Notes: generated by a model from the letters alone, not told the origin. A stretch of 64,000 bases of DNA from Pyxicephalus adspersus (GCF_032062135.1 NC_092859.1:128771835-128835834), one strand, 5' to 3'. Counted from the stretch's first letter, positions 34,291-47,525 are shown. Numbers and translations: made by a program.

Positions 34291-34699
34291 TAGAGACTTA
34301 CATTATGAACCAATGAATGGTTGGTCCCATTTTTTTGCAATGCATACTAAGGAGAAGATTGCGTGTTATCCAAGTCCACTGGATGGAAGTATTCACCTTG
34401 CAGAATATTGTAGATTCTATATTAAGCTTTCAAAAAATGCATCTGTGAATAAGGGTTGTAGAATGACGGCTGGAATGTGAGACAGCATGGTGAAGTCTCA
34501 CATTTCAGTGGTCGTTCTACAAACCTTTGTGTATATGTACCATGTGGAGCTGGAAGGTATATTCAGTGTCACATACCCCATTCCACCCTCTAAAAAATAT
34601 AAACTCATAAACTCAGCCCTAAGGGTCCTTAATTTTTATTTTATTAAAAGTTTGTTACCTACTGGAAAACTATGCTAAATGTACTGTATTTTTTGTGTT

Positions 34700-35030
34700 A
34701 CAACCCCTAACTCCTAAGTTATTCCTCCCTCATTAGAAAAATTTTCCAATTCCGTCACTCAAAACACAATTGACAGGGGAAATCTATCCAGGGAAAATTT
34801 TTTTCCTAGAAAGTTGTCCCTGGAACAGGTTCGTCATTGGCGGATTTCCCTCACTTGCCTTGATGACAACCTATAATGTTGGGTTTCCCCTAACTTTCTA
34901 TCCCAGTGACAATGGCCACCAGCGCAGAGAAAAATCTTCCCAGCGGTAACACAGACAGCAATAAAAGCTAGAATAGGGTCCAACCCTTCCCCACTTTTTC
35001 CAAAACTAAAGAGAAGGACCAAATCCTAAC
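34700..35030 (+). repeat. GATTTCC/CACTTCCT-type MITE
   Basis: It carries GGCGGATTTCCCTCACTTGC, a second TTTCCCCTAACTTTCTATCC and AAAATCTTCCCAGCGGTAAC. A further partial unit (AGATTTTCCTCCATTTCC) is at 35200-35290. The same blocks are seen in intron 1 of BCL2L10. Confidence 0.5.
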
Positions 35031-35696
35031 CTACGTATACAATGTTGTATACTGCGTTCTGATGTTATTTAGCTAGAATTTAATGTTTAACACTGGAAAC
35101 TGTAATTGTTTTAAAACCTGTAGGCATAAATAATATCAGAAAATGCTTGTTGGAATATTGATGATTGCTACCTGTTGAATGTTGATTGCTATCTGTGGAG
35201 AGATTTTCCTCCATTTCCCCTCCCACAGATATTGTTGTCATTGAGTCAGGGAATGTTTCCAGTGCCGATAAAGACAACAGTAAAAATCTAAGTCCTCTGT
35301 TCTATTGATATCAAGTGATTTTTATTACCATTGTGTGCCAAGAAAGTGATGTAATTCAGCACTTCTCTGACAGTCAAATGTATGGTGCCATTATCAGAAG
35401 ATCTCTGATGTTAAAAACCATAAGCAGTACACCATCATAAACTAAGGAGAACTTTGCTGTCACAATAATATACAAAATGCATCATAAAGACATTTAGAAA
35501 AACAAAAAGAAAATGGGATTTTAGGCATTCACACACTTTTATATATTTTTAAAAATGCCAGCATAACTTTTTTCAATTGGTTATCCACAACTTAGCGCAT
35601 TACTGTATTAAAATATTTATATAAAAAAAAGTCAACAACAAATAAATTCAGTCTGTTAGCGTCAATAAGACACTCAGTTCAGTCTCAGTCATATAT

Positions 35697-35733
35697 TCGA
35701 CGCGTTTAGTGGAAGCTGAGTCCGCTTCCGCAG
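35697..35733 (-). ncRNA. Hammerhead-like motif 2 (degenerate)
   Basis: On the minus strand: CTGCGGA (CUGANGA with one change), A, a stem II GCGGA...TTCCAC with four of five pairs, TAAAC in place of GAAAC, then GCGTC and GAATAT. The ACGCGT block can form the minimal stem III and GTC the cleavage site. Two core changes predict no activity. Confidence 0.35.
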
Positions 35734-35739
35734 GATAGA

Positions 35740-38370
35740 CATAGAACACCTACAGTATAATAAGGTTCTATAATAAATCAAAAAAAACTTATGGAAGAGG
35801 TAATAAGCTCACTAACATCAATATCGTTTCTCAGAAATGTTATATTAATTAACACTGCACACTTATTGTGCTTTTTTCACTTTACATACATAATGCAACA
35901 ATTTTTCCAATAAAGTATTCACTCCTTCTCATGATGGTATGCAGGTGACACTTTGCCACATTAATAAGCCGTTAAAGAGATTTCTCCCAAAACAAACTAA
36001 ATAGTTTCACATATTATAGGTGAATAGCAAAATTCATATAGCATAATTTGCAAGAGCCTATGGAAGCTGCGCAGCCACATCATGGCATCTCTGATAAGTG
36101 TAGTCCATTAGGAGTTAAGTGTGGTAACTCTATATATAGAAAATCACAAACTGTTCTTCTTTTCTTTCTGAAGGTGGGCCGTAGTACCTATACACACAGT
36201 TGCGGTACAGTGCAGCCATTCACATACCTAGCTAACCCATGGGTGGGCACTTGCAGCTAGGGCTAACTAAGGCCAAAGCACGTGGCTGGAGCTCAGTGTA
36301 ATAGCCTGTCTCAATGTGGGTAGACCCTACATCTCCTTTCCACGTGGACCACATAACAATTTTATTAAACACCTTGTTAATGGAGTTTCATAGCTCAAGC
36401 TGCAAAAACACACCCAAAACTCAATGGCCCATCCTAGTAACTTCCTTATCAGGCTTGGTCAGACAAGGCTAGCTTTTGCAGGATTTTACTGCTGGGCTGT
36501 TTTTAGATACGAAAACATATGTTGTATACATGCAAATGTAGATTAAAAATAAATAACCTGACCCAAAACCATTAAAGCTTCCTTTTAAAGGGTATATAAC
36601 TTTTTAAAGTATTTAAATATATAGATGATAATTAATGTTTAACATTTTTCAAGTCTCTTCTCAATGCATAGTTGTAAATATGTATGTATAGATGGGCAAC
36701 CATGCTGGCTTATTACATAGTCAGGCTCTGCTTTCTGCTTTGTAGTGCCTCATAGTGCTTGCATGTTCACATCCTTCTGTTGGTTACCCATTTCCTGTAT
36801 GCTGGAACTAAAGTATCTAAAGAGTTGTTAGGCAGGTATGGAGAATCATTGTAGTAATGAAACTACCCCACCTCTTGTGGGGAATCTATAGATATCTGCA
36901 TTTAGTACAATGACAACACATTACAGAACAGCAAGTATTTGGATTGACAAACTAATCCAAAGTGTGCTCAAAGAAAATATCCTATATCAAAATCTGTTCA
37001 ATATTCCAGCGTTATCTCTTCCTTTATGCTAGATGACTGATCTTGTACCCAACCCCTGTCGTTATCTCCAGGCAGCCTGTAGCATGAGGAACTGCTGGGT
37101 CCCTGTCCTCTGCAGAAGTACAATGATAATGTTACTGTTACAAATGTAATATCTGGGTTTGCAAAGACAATTAGACCACACAAAGTAGATTTATATCTTT
37201 TTGTGATTATTGAGGAATATGTTTAAATAATAATACGTTTTTATGCGGGGAATTCAGCTTTTAGTTTTTATTATTCATTGTTAGACAGGTGACTCATATT
37301 TTCTGCCGGAGATCGCATTTTGAGTTATTATATAGATTACTAATCTAATTAAACTTTCCATGTCTTTGCATAGATGAATCACAAGCTATATATTCTCTCT
37401 ACACAACATTTGCCAAAAGCCCCTTTTTGCTATTTTGAATATGAAATGTTTAAAAGTATTTTGAAGCAAAGTAAGACTATATATGTCTTGCAGCAAGCAT
37501 GCAAAGATCCTTTATTAGCAATAATAATGGTAGATCAGCTCTTATGCCTAATGTCTAACATCTCCATTATTCTAGATGCACTTGCTATCTTGTGTACTAG
37601 CAAGGCAAAAAAAAAACAACTACGTTATATGCACTTCTTCAGCTCCCTAATAATAAACCTTCCTCTGTGCCTGCAACTGGAATTTTTTCCCTATATGTTG
37701 TGTTGAGTCCTCCTCTCATGATGCAGTGGTCAGGTTCATATGGTACAGGAATTTTGTGGAAAGTATTTTCCTATATATTTCAAATAAAGGCTTATCTGTA
37801 AATAAACAACACTATAATAGGCTAATACACACAAGCCATACAGTAAGTGTCTATATTAGGCTAGTATACACATTTCCCTATAGCACAAGTTTCATATCAG
37901 AAGTCCACACTGCTCCATTGTTCAAAGATAGGATTCGAATTTTACAAAGTGTCACTTATTCAAGCCGACAAATAACTTTCAGTGACCTGGCTTTAACTTA
38001 TTCCCTTTCAAGCAAGCAGCTCAATTCCAAAACCCCAATTTCCCTCAGAATAGGGAAATCAATAGGTAATCAGTTTATTTTCTGCTCTGTGCCCTATCAC
38101 CTTATCATCAATGCTCTCACAGAGTCATGTAGAATTATCTGCTTCTATTCAGGACCCCTCGCTCTGTGTTAACTCCAGCCATCGCTTCATTTGTCTTTGA
38201 CTGATTCTCTTTATAGTACCTTTATGAAGAAAGAAAACATCCATGCAGATTAAATATCAGTAATGAGACTTCTAACAGATGGAATGATGTTTGGGGAAAG
38301 TGTTTTCTACAGCTTGCTAATGCCCACCAAATATTGGAGAAGGGGGTTATGTTTAAAGTTTGGTACTGAC
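35740..38370. other. No gene recognised
   Basis: AT-rich. ORFs of 110 codons (37374) and 148 codons (37726) are of low complexity, have no recognised domain and no exon context, and I regard them as chance. Confidence 0.45.
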
Positions 38371-38379
38371 CACCAGTGT

Positions 38380-38500
38380 GTAGGGTGGCAGGGTTAATGT
38401 TACTAGCACTGACAATAATTGGGGCTTATTATTGTTGCCATTGGTACCAATACCAGGGGTTATCATTACTGCTACTGATACCAATGATAGGGCTATATTT
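38380..38500. repeat. Short degenerate tandem repeat
   Basis: About three units of 33-45 bases built on ACTGATACCAATGATAGGG and TTATTATTGTTGCCATTGG. Units are strongly diverged. Confidence 0.5.
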
Positions 38501-38727
38501 ATTTCCATATGCTGCCTTTCTAGCTCTTGTGATACCTTCTATCCTATCCTATTTTTTTATGTTAGTAACCATGCATTATGTACCATCTTAGAACTTCTAT
38601 TAGTCAAGTTAATGGTTTTGCTAATAATAGCTGATTTTAGATGTGGCTGTCCTCCATTTGTAGATACAAACATGGCCCTGGAGCACATTTAAGTTGGACA
38701 GCATTAGTTTAGGGTTTAAAGTAACAC

Positions 38728-38990
38728 TTAGGGCCCTTTCACACTCATGCCATTAAAAGCTCCAGGGTGCACAGCAAACTGCTGTTTGACACTCAAGAGT
38801 GACAAACCACCCCACAGGTAACTAGATGTAGATATACAGCACAAATATTCAAACAACAACCTTGCAGACAAAAGTGAATTGCCTCTTTCAGGAATTGTGC
38901 TACAATCTGTTGCAGCCCCATGTAGCACTTCCATTCACTTTGGAGTGTGGTTTGAGAGCTCACCGCACGTCTGGAATGGCCTTAACAAAT
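38728..38990. repeat. Possible MITE starting AGGGCCCTTTCACAC
   Basis: The start and inner blocks CCAGGGTGCACAGCAAACTG and CACTTCCATTCACTTTGGAG resemble dispersed frog elements. The termini are not clearly complementary, so confidence is low. Confidence 0.35.
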
Positions 38991-39912
38991 GTGTACCTTC
39001 TGCTTTTAAAAGCATTACATTATGTGCAAACTACACACAAGTTTGTTAAAGAAAACATTAAGGTGATTTAAATGAAAGGATAACTACATTTGTCTATTTA
39101 TTCCTCAGCATAGTATTTACTTCTATGAGAAAGTCTTTTTCTTCTAATAAGGTCATTTCCGGGGGTGCAAAGTCTAGAACCATCTAGATATTTTTTTCTT
39201 TGATGTCAGACCAAATCAATTACTTTAGTAATAAAACAAGCAAGATAACAAAGCGGATGTAAGTAAATCATCATCCATGTCAACTCTGCCAGAAGTAATT
39301 TGTGTTGTATACTGTAAAGTGGAATCTTTTCCTTTCATCTCACATGACACAAATGAGTACGAGTGCAAAAATGATGTAACTGGAAATTTGCTTTCACTAT
39401 TTTATCTGTATTAGAATGGTGAGCCCTTCCTAAGCGTATTGCAGTAGATTCATTTACAGAAACACATTTATCTCTAGAATTGAAAGTATTGCACCATAGT
39501 GGAACACAGTAATATTTAGTAATAAAACTGTAAATATTGTATATGTTTTGTATTACTATTTTCTGTCCTGTGTAAAGAAATAGCATAACTGTAGTGGATG
39601 AATTAATTGAAAATGTATGTTTATTGTGACAATACCTTTGCTCAATACTTTGGATGAAGCTGTACTTTACAGATACATATGGACGGCCAGGTGGATTGGT
39701 AGTGGTAGTTGAATTGTTCCAGAGTTGACTCGGACTTGAGTAGAACTATTCAGACCTCAAATAAGAATTCAGAATGTGACCAATCCGAGTTCTGATCCAT
39801 CAATAACAGGTAAAGTGGACTACTAGACAATAACAACAGTCTTCTATCAGTCAGTCTGGATGCCACCCTACAATAACTCTCATCATTCATCATTCAGCAG
39901 CTCAGAGGCAAG

Positions 39913-39988
39913 ATTGGCTGATGCTTACTTTACCTGTCATTCACATTGATCATTGTCATTGACAGATATAGTAAGGTTTAGCCAATCA
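39913..39988. repeat. Foldback sequence
   Basis: GATTGGCTGATGCTTACTTT pairs imperfectly with ATATAGTAAGGTTTAGCCAA plus TC. The arms are about 23 bases around a loop of about 30. It may be the core of a diverged MITE. Confidence 0.45.
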
Positions 39989-40094
39989 GCCAAAATGGTC
40001 ACTATTCAATGTCTGTCCTTGACATTGATAAATAAATATAGCCTTTATAAAATATACTAATTCTAACTTGTTTCATTGCAAAACCAGACTTGAT

Positions 40095-40320
40095 CAGAGT
40101 CACGATTCAGTTATTCAGTGGTTATCACTTTCACCTTAAAGTGAGATCCCAGGTTTAAATATTGGTCAGGACATTCTTTGCAGGGAGTTTATTTTTTCTA
40201 TATACATTTTTGTGGGTTTCCTCCAAGTACTCTGCTTTCCTTCTACATCCTAAAAAACATACTGTTAGTAACATGATTACAAACTCTAACATACTGATTA
40301 ATTTGCCTTCACCATATAGA
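40095..40320 (+). repeat. Diverged tRNA-headed SINE
   Basis: It contains TTCAGTGGTTATCACTTTCA (A-box-like), GATCCCAGGTTTAAATATTG (B-box-like), GGTTTCCTCCAAGTACTCTG and AACATACTGTTAG. This is the order of the widespread tRNA-headed SINE seen reversed at 11465-11790. Its 3' tail is lost. Confidence 0.55.
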
Positions 40321-40329
40321 TACAATATA

Positions 40330-41770
40330 ATGATACTTTGATTTCTCAGAACATGAAAACCTCCTTCTTAGGAATTCTCTAATTATATAGTGAATTTTGG
40401 TTGCAGTTTTTAATTAATAAATGTCACATGTCTTAGCTGTCCCAGCATCGGAAATGTCAACATTCTATTTTGCTTATGAAGATTCACTATAGTTTTCACT
40501 AGTTTCTACTAACAACAACTCACGTTCCCCATTAGTCAAGGGAATTATTTGCTGACTGTACATTTTTCACATTCTAAACAAGGTGAGTGTTACCAGAAAA
40601 CGTGGGTAGTATGCCAGATAGTTCAGTCCATCATTTGTATATGTTATTAGAAACTTCAAAGGTGTTTTACTGGTTCTGCAACTGATCACAACTTTTTGGG
40701 ATATGGTGTTCGATCTTTCATTGTGTTTGGGAAGAAATGTCTGAATTGTCATACAGTGGCTTTGCAGATTCATACTTGTATTTTCTATCTGATATCTTCA
40801 TATGCGTTTCTGAATATGATTTACTGTTATAAGGCAATTCATGATCTTTGTCAGTACTGTTGTAATTAAAACTGGAAGTCTGTGAAAGAATACGTTAAAG
40901 TTCTGTCTATAAAATGGGTACCAATTTCTTTTTAATACTTTGCTTTTTATACACTTTAAAATCTTTTTTATCATAACATCTATAGCAAAACAAACACTTA
41001 AACCACAAGTTAACAGTTACACACGACCAACGTTCGCAATTACTTTGCAAGCATGCCTATGGGTTCGGGGAAAACAACTGAGATGCATACTGGCTTCCAG
41101 TAAACATACCAATGCCCTATTATCAGCTGTAAAATAGAATTTCACAAAATTATGTACTCTTTAAATGGAAAAAGACAAAAATTACATTTAAACATTGATT
41201 TATATTATATCAACATATTTACTCAAATATATTGCATTAAAAATTGGGGAATCCTTTAAGCAGGTTTGATTTTTATTCTATGGAAATAATAAACAAGAAT
41301 TCCAACTAGCTACTTTAGTTAACAAATCTGCTTTTGACTTTTCTTTTTTTTATTTTAGGAATCATTTATTAGGATGGAAATATGCATTCAAATATATGTA
41401 AACAATGTAATCAGTTCAGATATTGTATGTAATATTTAGGTCTTATGGAAAGTCCCACACAGATAAATTAATGCACTGTTTATACAGAATATTCTGTTAC
41501 AGCCCTTTTGTCACTTTTACTAAGACATCAGAATCCCAATGTGGAGCTGCAATAAATTTTGGATGCATTACCTACTGTGACATGTCCCCCAGTGCTCCTT
41601 GGTAAATATTGTTTTTTACTTAATTTAGTTATGTCTACTTTGGGCTTTAACCATGTTAGCAAGCCTAATGACCATAATCAAATGCAAAACAATGTTGTTT
41701 CATCTAACGACTATTAATGGAAGTAATATAGTCTGCACAATGTAAAAAATATGCCAATTAATTGTTAATA
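40330..41770. other. No gene recognised
   Basis: AT-rich, no coding or repeat signal assigned. Confidence 0.45.
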
Positions 41771-41777
41771 ACACATG

Positions 41778-41990
41778 GTACACCCATGTGCTGCTCACTG
41801 TACCTCAGGTTATGATATCCTAATGAACATTTATAGGTTGTGCCCTATAATATTTTATTCAATTATACCTTCCACTCATATATGGGGAGCTTCTGACTTC
41901 AGGGGTGTCATCCTATTCTGTTCCTTGGGTTTTAATACCCTAATGAACTTATATAGGCCTATAATGCTTTAAAAAGGGTTTTAAAAAAAA
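41778..41990. repeat. Two-unit tandem duplication, about 121 bp
   Basis: ATATCCTAATGAACATTTAT at about 41815 recurs as ATACCCTAATGAACTTATAT at about 41935. The flanking blocks CTGCTCACTGTACCTCAGG and CCTATTCTGTTCCTTGGG also correspond. The units have diverged to perhaps 70 percent. Confidence 0.5.
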
Positions 41991-42980
41991 GTTCCGCTTT
42001 TACACCATTGCAGTTAGTATTACATCTGCCCTCAGATTATCAGTAAATATTTTGTGTCCTCCAGGTATCCAATTTTTGTTTGTTCCCAAAAACTCCATTT
42101 AACTGGCGTTTTTCTATGCATTTAAAATTACTTTTTGTGTCTTTATACCTATTTTGCAATATGGTGGTTTTATTCAGAATCATCATCAGTACAGTATGTG
42201 CATTTAATGTAAAGGTGTGGAACAAGTGTCTGTGATTCTCTGACAACCCACACATGGTGATTATTTTATATGTGGGGCACGTATACCTCCACGTGATCCC
42301 TGGCATAGTCTGCATTTCAAAATCGCATTATGTGTAATGATTCATTGTGGGCTTGTAGGTGCACATACCAGCAATACAGTCATAGAATATTTCATGTTGG
42401 AATAATCCTTTCAGTAGTTCACTGTCATTGTTTTGTAACATGATCATGTATGATGGACAATTCTGAGAATGATTACAAATGATAACACTGTTTCTACCAT
42501 GTGATAATTATGAGAGCTTGATTGTTAGTATGACCTATCCAACTGTATAAGAATGATTTAGGAGTCTGATAGGATAAGTTCATACATGTCTTCCTTCCGT
42601 TTGATATGAATCCAAGGAAGCTTCAAAGTCAGGTTGAACTATTTTTGTTATCCCATTCATAAATTGTATAATATCAAAACATCTCAAAAATATTATATAT
42701 ATATTATGTCAAAGGAACTATACCACCAACAAATAAATGAAACAAAACTCCCAGTTTCTGCTTTCTGGCTGATGGTTGGTGTGTCTATGGATGAGGCCTC
42801 TGGATCTCTGGTCCACGATAGCTGGTAACAGATTCCTCACTTTTCATTGATCTTGGTAAGAAATCCTGGCCATGCTTGACCTGACTTATGATTTACCTAA
42901 ATACATACTAACTACCTTCTGCCACTGGGCTCCAATGACCATAGTTATGCCAATATTTTGTGTAATATGCTCTATAACTT
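41991..42980. other. No gene recognised
   Basis: AT-rich, no coding signal. Confidence 0.45.
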
Positions 42981-42984
42981 CCAA

Positions 42985-43345
42985 TCCATGCAGCCTGTAA
43001 ATCTTTACTAACCTCCCTCAGCCCTGTTACTCTGGATGAAGTCTTCTCTCTTTTTTTTATAATCTCCATCTACTACCTGTTCGCTTGACCTGATTCCCTC
43101 TGATCTACTCTGTGCCTATTCTACCCTGACCTCCCTTTCTACTGGTATCTACCCCTCCCCTTTCAAACATGTCAATATTCTCCTTATCCTAAAGAAACCC
43201 TCAGTAGACCCTTCCATACCTTCTCGCTACCTACCGTCCTACCTCCCTTCTCCTATGTTTCCAAACTTCTTGAGTGCATCGTCTACAAAAGACTCACCTA
43301 TTACCTGAGCACTAACTCTCTCCCTGACCCTCTCCAGTCTAGTTT
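42985..43345 (+). pseudogene. L2-like LINE reverse transcriptase fragment
   Basis: Plus-strand frames yield DLIPSDLLCAY, STGIYPSPFKHVNILLILKK and PSVDPSIPSRYLP, followed by LESIVYKRLTYYL-like sequence and a DPLQSSL-like end. This is the N-terminal RT region of L2/CR1-group LINEs (usual form FKxAxVxPLLKKPxLDP... YRPVSNLP... DPxQSGF). It stops abruptly at about 43345, where AT-rich DNA begins. Several stops and a frameshift show that it is dead. Confidence 0.7.
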
Positions 43346-43349
43346 AAAG

Positions 43350-43890
43350 GAATATTTTATTACAATATAAAAGTCAAAGGTATATTTTAATATAATATAT
43401 AAGTTTATCAGTTTAACTATATAGGTATTATATATTTACATAATTCTTTCTATTCGCTGTTTGGACCATGAAACGTTTAGACATCTTTATTTTGAAAATA
43501 TTGAATACTGGAAAAATAAAAATGTAATTTTTAAGACAAGTTTGAAAATTACTTTCACTAGTCCTATTACTGCATACATTTCAGGGATGGATCATATTTA
43601 ATATTCTCTGTAGTCTTTACCCTTAAAGGAACTATCCTTGATTTAGAATGCTCAGGCACTGTAATATCTATGAAAACCATTTGAGGCCTTATCAGTGGCA
43701 GATGATTTCCAGGAATGACTGTACCTTTTACTGAACCATGTGACATCACAATATGCAGGCGTGAGAATATCAGCTGTGTCATGCTTTCATATCAGCTTTA
43801 ATGTGAGCAGACACCAGCTGCAGAAAATTTTGTACAGTATTTTATAGATACAGCTGACAAATGACTAGCAGAAAGAAAGTTTTTGTCCCA
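43350..43890. other. No gene recognised
   Basis: AT-rich DNA before the hAT element. Confidence 0.5.
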
Positions 43891-44264
43891 AGTAGGGATG
43901 AGCGAGCGAGATTTGTAAGTTTGATCTTGCGGCGAATCGGGACGTTCTCGCTTACCGAACATTTAAATGAACCAACAACTTACCGAACAAACGAGGGAAA
44001 ATGCAGGGGGCGTGAACGCGACTATTTCCGGTGGAATGGCGCTGCTGGGAGCAAATCATTTGCTCCCAGGATGCACAGCAAGGCCCAACAGCCCAATCAG
44101 GAGAGATCTGGGCACAGACATATATACAGGGAGAGAAGGAGGGGTTAGTCAGACCATCTTGTGTTCTGTGTCAGAGAAAGAAGCAGGGAGAGAAGTGCAT
44201 TGTGACAGGGACAGGTTAGGAGCTTTCTGTATATCTTGAGATTGTGCAGTATATGATGCTACCT

Positions 44265-44650
44265 CTTGCTATCTAGCAAAAAAGGCAGAAACATTTCTGT
44301 CCTACTCTCCGAAAAAACGGATAGCACTTGCTATCTATCAAAAAAGCCAGAAAAAAATTTCTGTATTTCTCTAAAAAATATACAGATAATTAATTCTAAT
44401 AGCGCTTGCTATCTATCAAAACAGCCAGAAAAATTGCCGTATTTCTCCTCAAAAAATACAGATATTTTATTCTGATAGCACTTGCTATCTATAAAAAAAA
44501 AGCCATAGAAATTTCAGTTTTTCTCTCCAAAAAATACAGATATTTCATTCTGATACCACTTGCTATCTATCAGAAAAGCCAGAAAAATTTCTGTATTAAA
44601 AAAAAAAATACAGATATTTAATTCTGATACTACTTGCTTTTTACCAAAGA
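44265..44650. repeat. Tandem array, about 74-bp unit, six units
   Basis: CTTGCTATCTATCA-like blocks start at 44265, 44337, 44405, 44481, 44559 and 44633 (spacings 72, 68, 76, 78, 74). Each unit contains TTTCTGTATTT followed by AAATACAGATA, so each can form a small hairpin. The ORFs across this array are a consequence of the repeat. Confidence 0.85.
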
Positions 44651-45048
44651 AACCGTAGGGAAACACTGTAGGAGAGCAGCAGCCGCAAACTGTTGGAGTC
44701 AGCAGCACATGTTGTCAAACAGGTCTGAGATGTGTGCGGAGCACCAGTATGCTTGTAGATTTACTTGAGAGGGCGTACCACAATCATACAGCCACGTCAT
44801 GTGGAGAGTATTGTGGACTGTGTCTCAGGGGCCTCAAATGCAGCAGGCTCTTCTTCTGCACCAGCGGGCTAATGTGCCTGAATGAAAATAAGGATGATGG
44901 TGACCGTGATGTCACCTGAGAACCACCAGTGCGTGTAAGGGCTAGTAGCAGTTCCGAAACAGACGTAGAGGAAAGGCAGCAGCAACAGACTGGGGATGGA
45001 AGGGGCCACAAATCTGCCTCATGTGAGTCCTAAAGAACACACAGACGA

Positions 45049-46268
45049 GTGGGCACAAGCAGGGGAACAGTCAGAGACGATGTGACCGTGTGGGAGATGG
45101 AGCTGGAGCAGGCGCAGGGCACCCAGCAGTTGCAGAGGCAGGCAAAGAAAAAGAGCAGCAGAGTGGTTGTACGCACCTCTGCAGTGTGGTCCTTTTTCAC
45201 GCTGAAAGATGATGACGGGTGCATAGCAATCTACATCCTGTGCCACAGGCAGATTCGCAGAGGACAGGCCGGATCACATTTGGGTACAACATCCCTGCTT
45301 TCCCACATGAGCAAACCAGAGTGGGAGCAGTACTTGCGTTCTCTTGAAGGTGCTGTAACCACTCTTCTTCCACCTCCATTGACTCATTCTACACCTTCAA
45401 CTGTCATTGCTACTACGTCTCAGGAGGTTGGTGACAGCCAGACTTCAAGCTGCGAGGAAGTATCAGCTTTTGCCCGCAGGTTTCATGGCGTCAGATGACA
45501 TTTGCCGCCGAAAGATGGGTACTCCAGTAACCCCTTCAGCTCCCCTAGCTCCCAGTCCCTTCAGCCAACTCTACCAGAGTTCTGGGCAAGGCATCAAGCT
45601 ATGGGCCGAACCAACAAAAGAGTCATCGAACTCAATTCACATCCAGCCAAACTATTGGCCTTGCAGCTACTGCAATACAGCATTGTGGACTCTGCTCTCT
45701 TCCGTGACGGGATGGCCTGTGCCGAGTGTCGTGGAATATACCAAGCAGGCATTACGTCTCCTGCACAGCTCTTCCTAGTTTACATGCACATGTAATGGGT
45801 AACCTCTCCCGGGCATTGGCATTCTCGGTGTCTAGTCAAATCCACGTCACCATGGGCAGCTGGACAACAAGGCACGGGGGGGGACACTACCTGTCCTTCA
45901 CCACTCACTGGGTGGCCTTGCATAGCTCAGTAGGCGGTAGTGTACAAGAGGCATTGCAGCACCTAGTACCCCCGCCGAGGGGTGTGGTGGGAAAGCATGG
46001 GCCACCCCAGTTCTCTCCCTCCTCCTCTTCCTTCATTTCTTCTACTGGCAAGCCCTCTCTTTTCAACACCCCTCCTGAAAGGCCAGCAGCGGAGGACACT
46101 GTGGTTAAGAGGGCACGCCACTACGGCTCACTCAAGCACACGCATTGCCAGGAAGTGCTGAAACTGGTTTCCTTGGGGGAGAAAAGTCACACCGCCAGAG
46201 AACTCTTGTCCACGATCATGACTGTCGCTGGAAAATGTCAATCGCCTCACCTTTTTGAAAATGATTGA
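45049..46268 (+). pseudogene. hAT transposase remnant with BED zinc finger
   Basis: A BED-type finger is at 45175-45320 (SAVWSFFTLKDDDG, YILCHRQIRRGQAG, TTSLLSHM; here one expected Cys is changed to Tyr in the YILC pair). An in-frame TGA at 45496 interrupts it. Next come QPTLPEFWARHQAMGRTNKR and LLALQLLQYSIVDSALF, the usual hAT region before the catalytic core. After a frameshift near 45725, HVTMGSWTTRHGGGHYLSFT and THWVAL correspond to the first catalytic block (LTxDxWTS... YLSxTAHW); the catalytic Asp is Gly here. The C-terminal dimerisation domain is absent. Not functional. Confidence 0.8.
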
Positions 46269-46790
46269 AAGGTGGGTTACTAACAACTATCATATCCCCA
46301 CTGCAGATGTCACTGATTGACTGACACTAGGCCTACCAAGATGCCTTCTGTGAACAGCACTCCTGTGCTGAGTCTGTGGCTGCCTATCACCAAACACCCT
46401 GTCAGCTGAGCTTGCCTCGGTTGAATTTCTCCACTAGTTATCGCAACCTCCAAGGGTGGCATTCATCGCAAGTGTCATGCCTGCCATTGTGCCAGCTAGC
46501 AATTTACTTTACATTTCTGCTGCTTCCGGGAGGCCAACAAACTGCAGAAAACAAACCCCCAGTACTGCCACAATGATAGGTACCATTGCCTTTGCCTATG
46601 CCTAATTTTTCAGCTAAGTATTGTAAGATTGAGGGTTGGCATTCATGTCATCCACTTCATGATGCAAGCTAGCAATATCGTCTAGCTTCCTACCGCTTCC
46701 GGCACCACAGACCACATCAACAGTGCTGGCACACAAAACATTTTGGTCTGGCCCTTCTATGTTTAATCACAAATTTCTAATATTTACATT

Positions 46791-47300
46791 ACACACTTCG
46801 GGTTGGTATTGATGATGCACTACAACCAGCTGTAGATGCCAGCCACCAATGCCATCCACGCTCCGTCTCGGGGTCCACCACCTCCGCCTCCTGCTGCCGC
46901 CTGCCCAGTACTCAATTAAAAAAATTGCATTACACACTTCTGGGTGTCATTGACGATGCACTTCACCCAGCTTTGGATGCCAGTTACAAATAGGGTCCAG
47001 GCTCCGTCTCAGGGCCAACCGCCTCCTCCTGATGCTGTTGCTGCTGCCGCCTGTCAGTGCTCCATTCACCATAATTGTATTACACACTTCTGGGTGGCAT
47101 TGACCATGCACTATACCCAGCTCTGGATGCCAGTTACCAATGTGGTCCACCCTCCATCTCAGGACCCACCGCCTCCTCCTTCTGCTGCTGCCTGGCAGTA
47201 CTCTATTCACAAAAATTGTTTTACACACTTCTGGGTGGCATTGACGATGCACTACACCCAGCTCTGGATACCAGTTACCAATGCAATCTCCCTGGCGATA
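46791..47300. repeat. Tandem array, about 145-bp unit, four units
   Basis: TACACACTTCTGGGTGGCAT-type blocks start at 46791, 46931, 47081 and 47222 (spacings 140, 150, 141). Each unit also has GATGCACTACACCCAGCTCT and a GCTGCTGCC-like block. More diverged half-units with GGGTGGCATTC and CCAGCTAGCAAT occur at about 46455, 46632 and 47405, so the array was once longer. Confidence 0.85.
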
Positions 47301-47454
47301 GCTGACCAGAGGCCACACACTGCTACTGCTCTCGCTGACCCACACTCCGTCGCTGGTCCTCCATCCTTTTGCCTAATATCACCCTGCTACTTGTCCGCAA
47401 CTTTATGGGTGGCATTCCTGACACATGTGATCCAGGTCATGATGCCAGCTAGCA

Positions 47455-47525
47455 ATTATTATTATTAATAAACAGGATTTATATAGCATTAACAAATTAT
47501 GCAGCTTTATAAATTAAATAGGGGT
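47455..47525 (-). repeat. L2-like LINE tail nested in the hAT element
   Basis: An ATTATTATTAATAAACAGGA start followed by TTTATATAGCATTAAC and ATTAAATAGGGGTGCA is the reversed LINE tail. It is only 70 bases and inserted after the hAT element formed. Confidence 0.7.

Noticed and set aside
37374..38172. ORFs of 110 and 148 codons as genes
   Set aside because: AT-rich sequence, no domain resemblance, no splice or promoter context.
45905..46099. Glu-rich minus-strand ORF
   Set aside because: It is the antisense shadow of the hAT transposase remnant.
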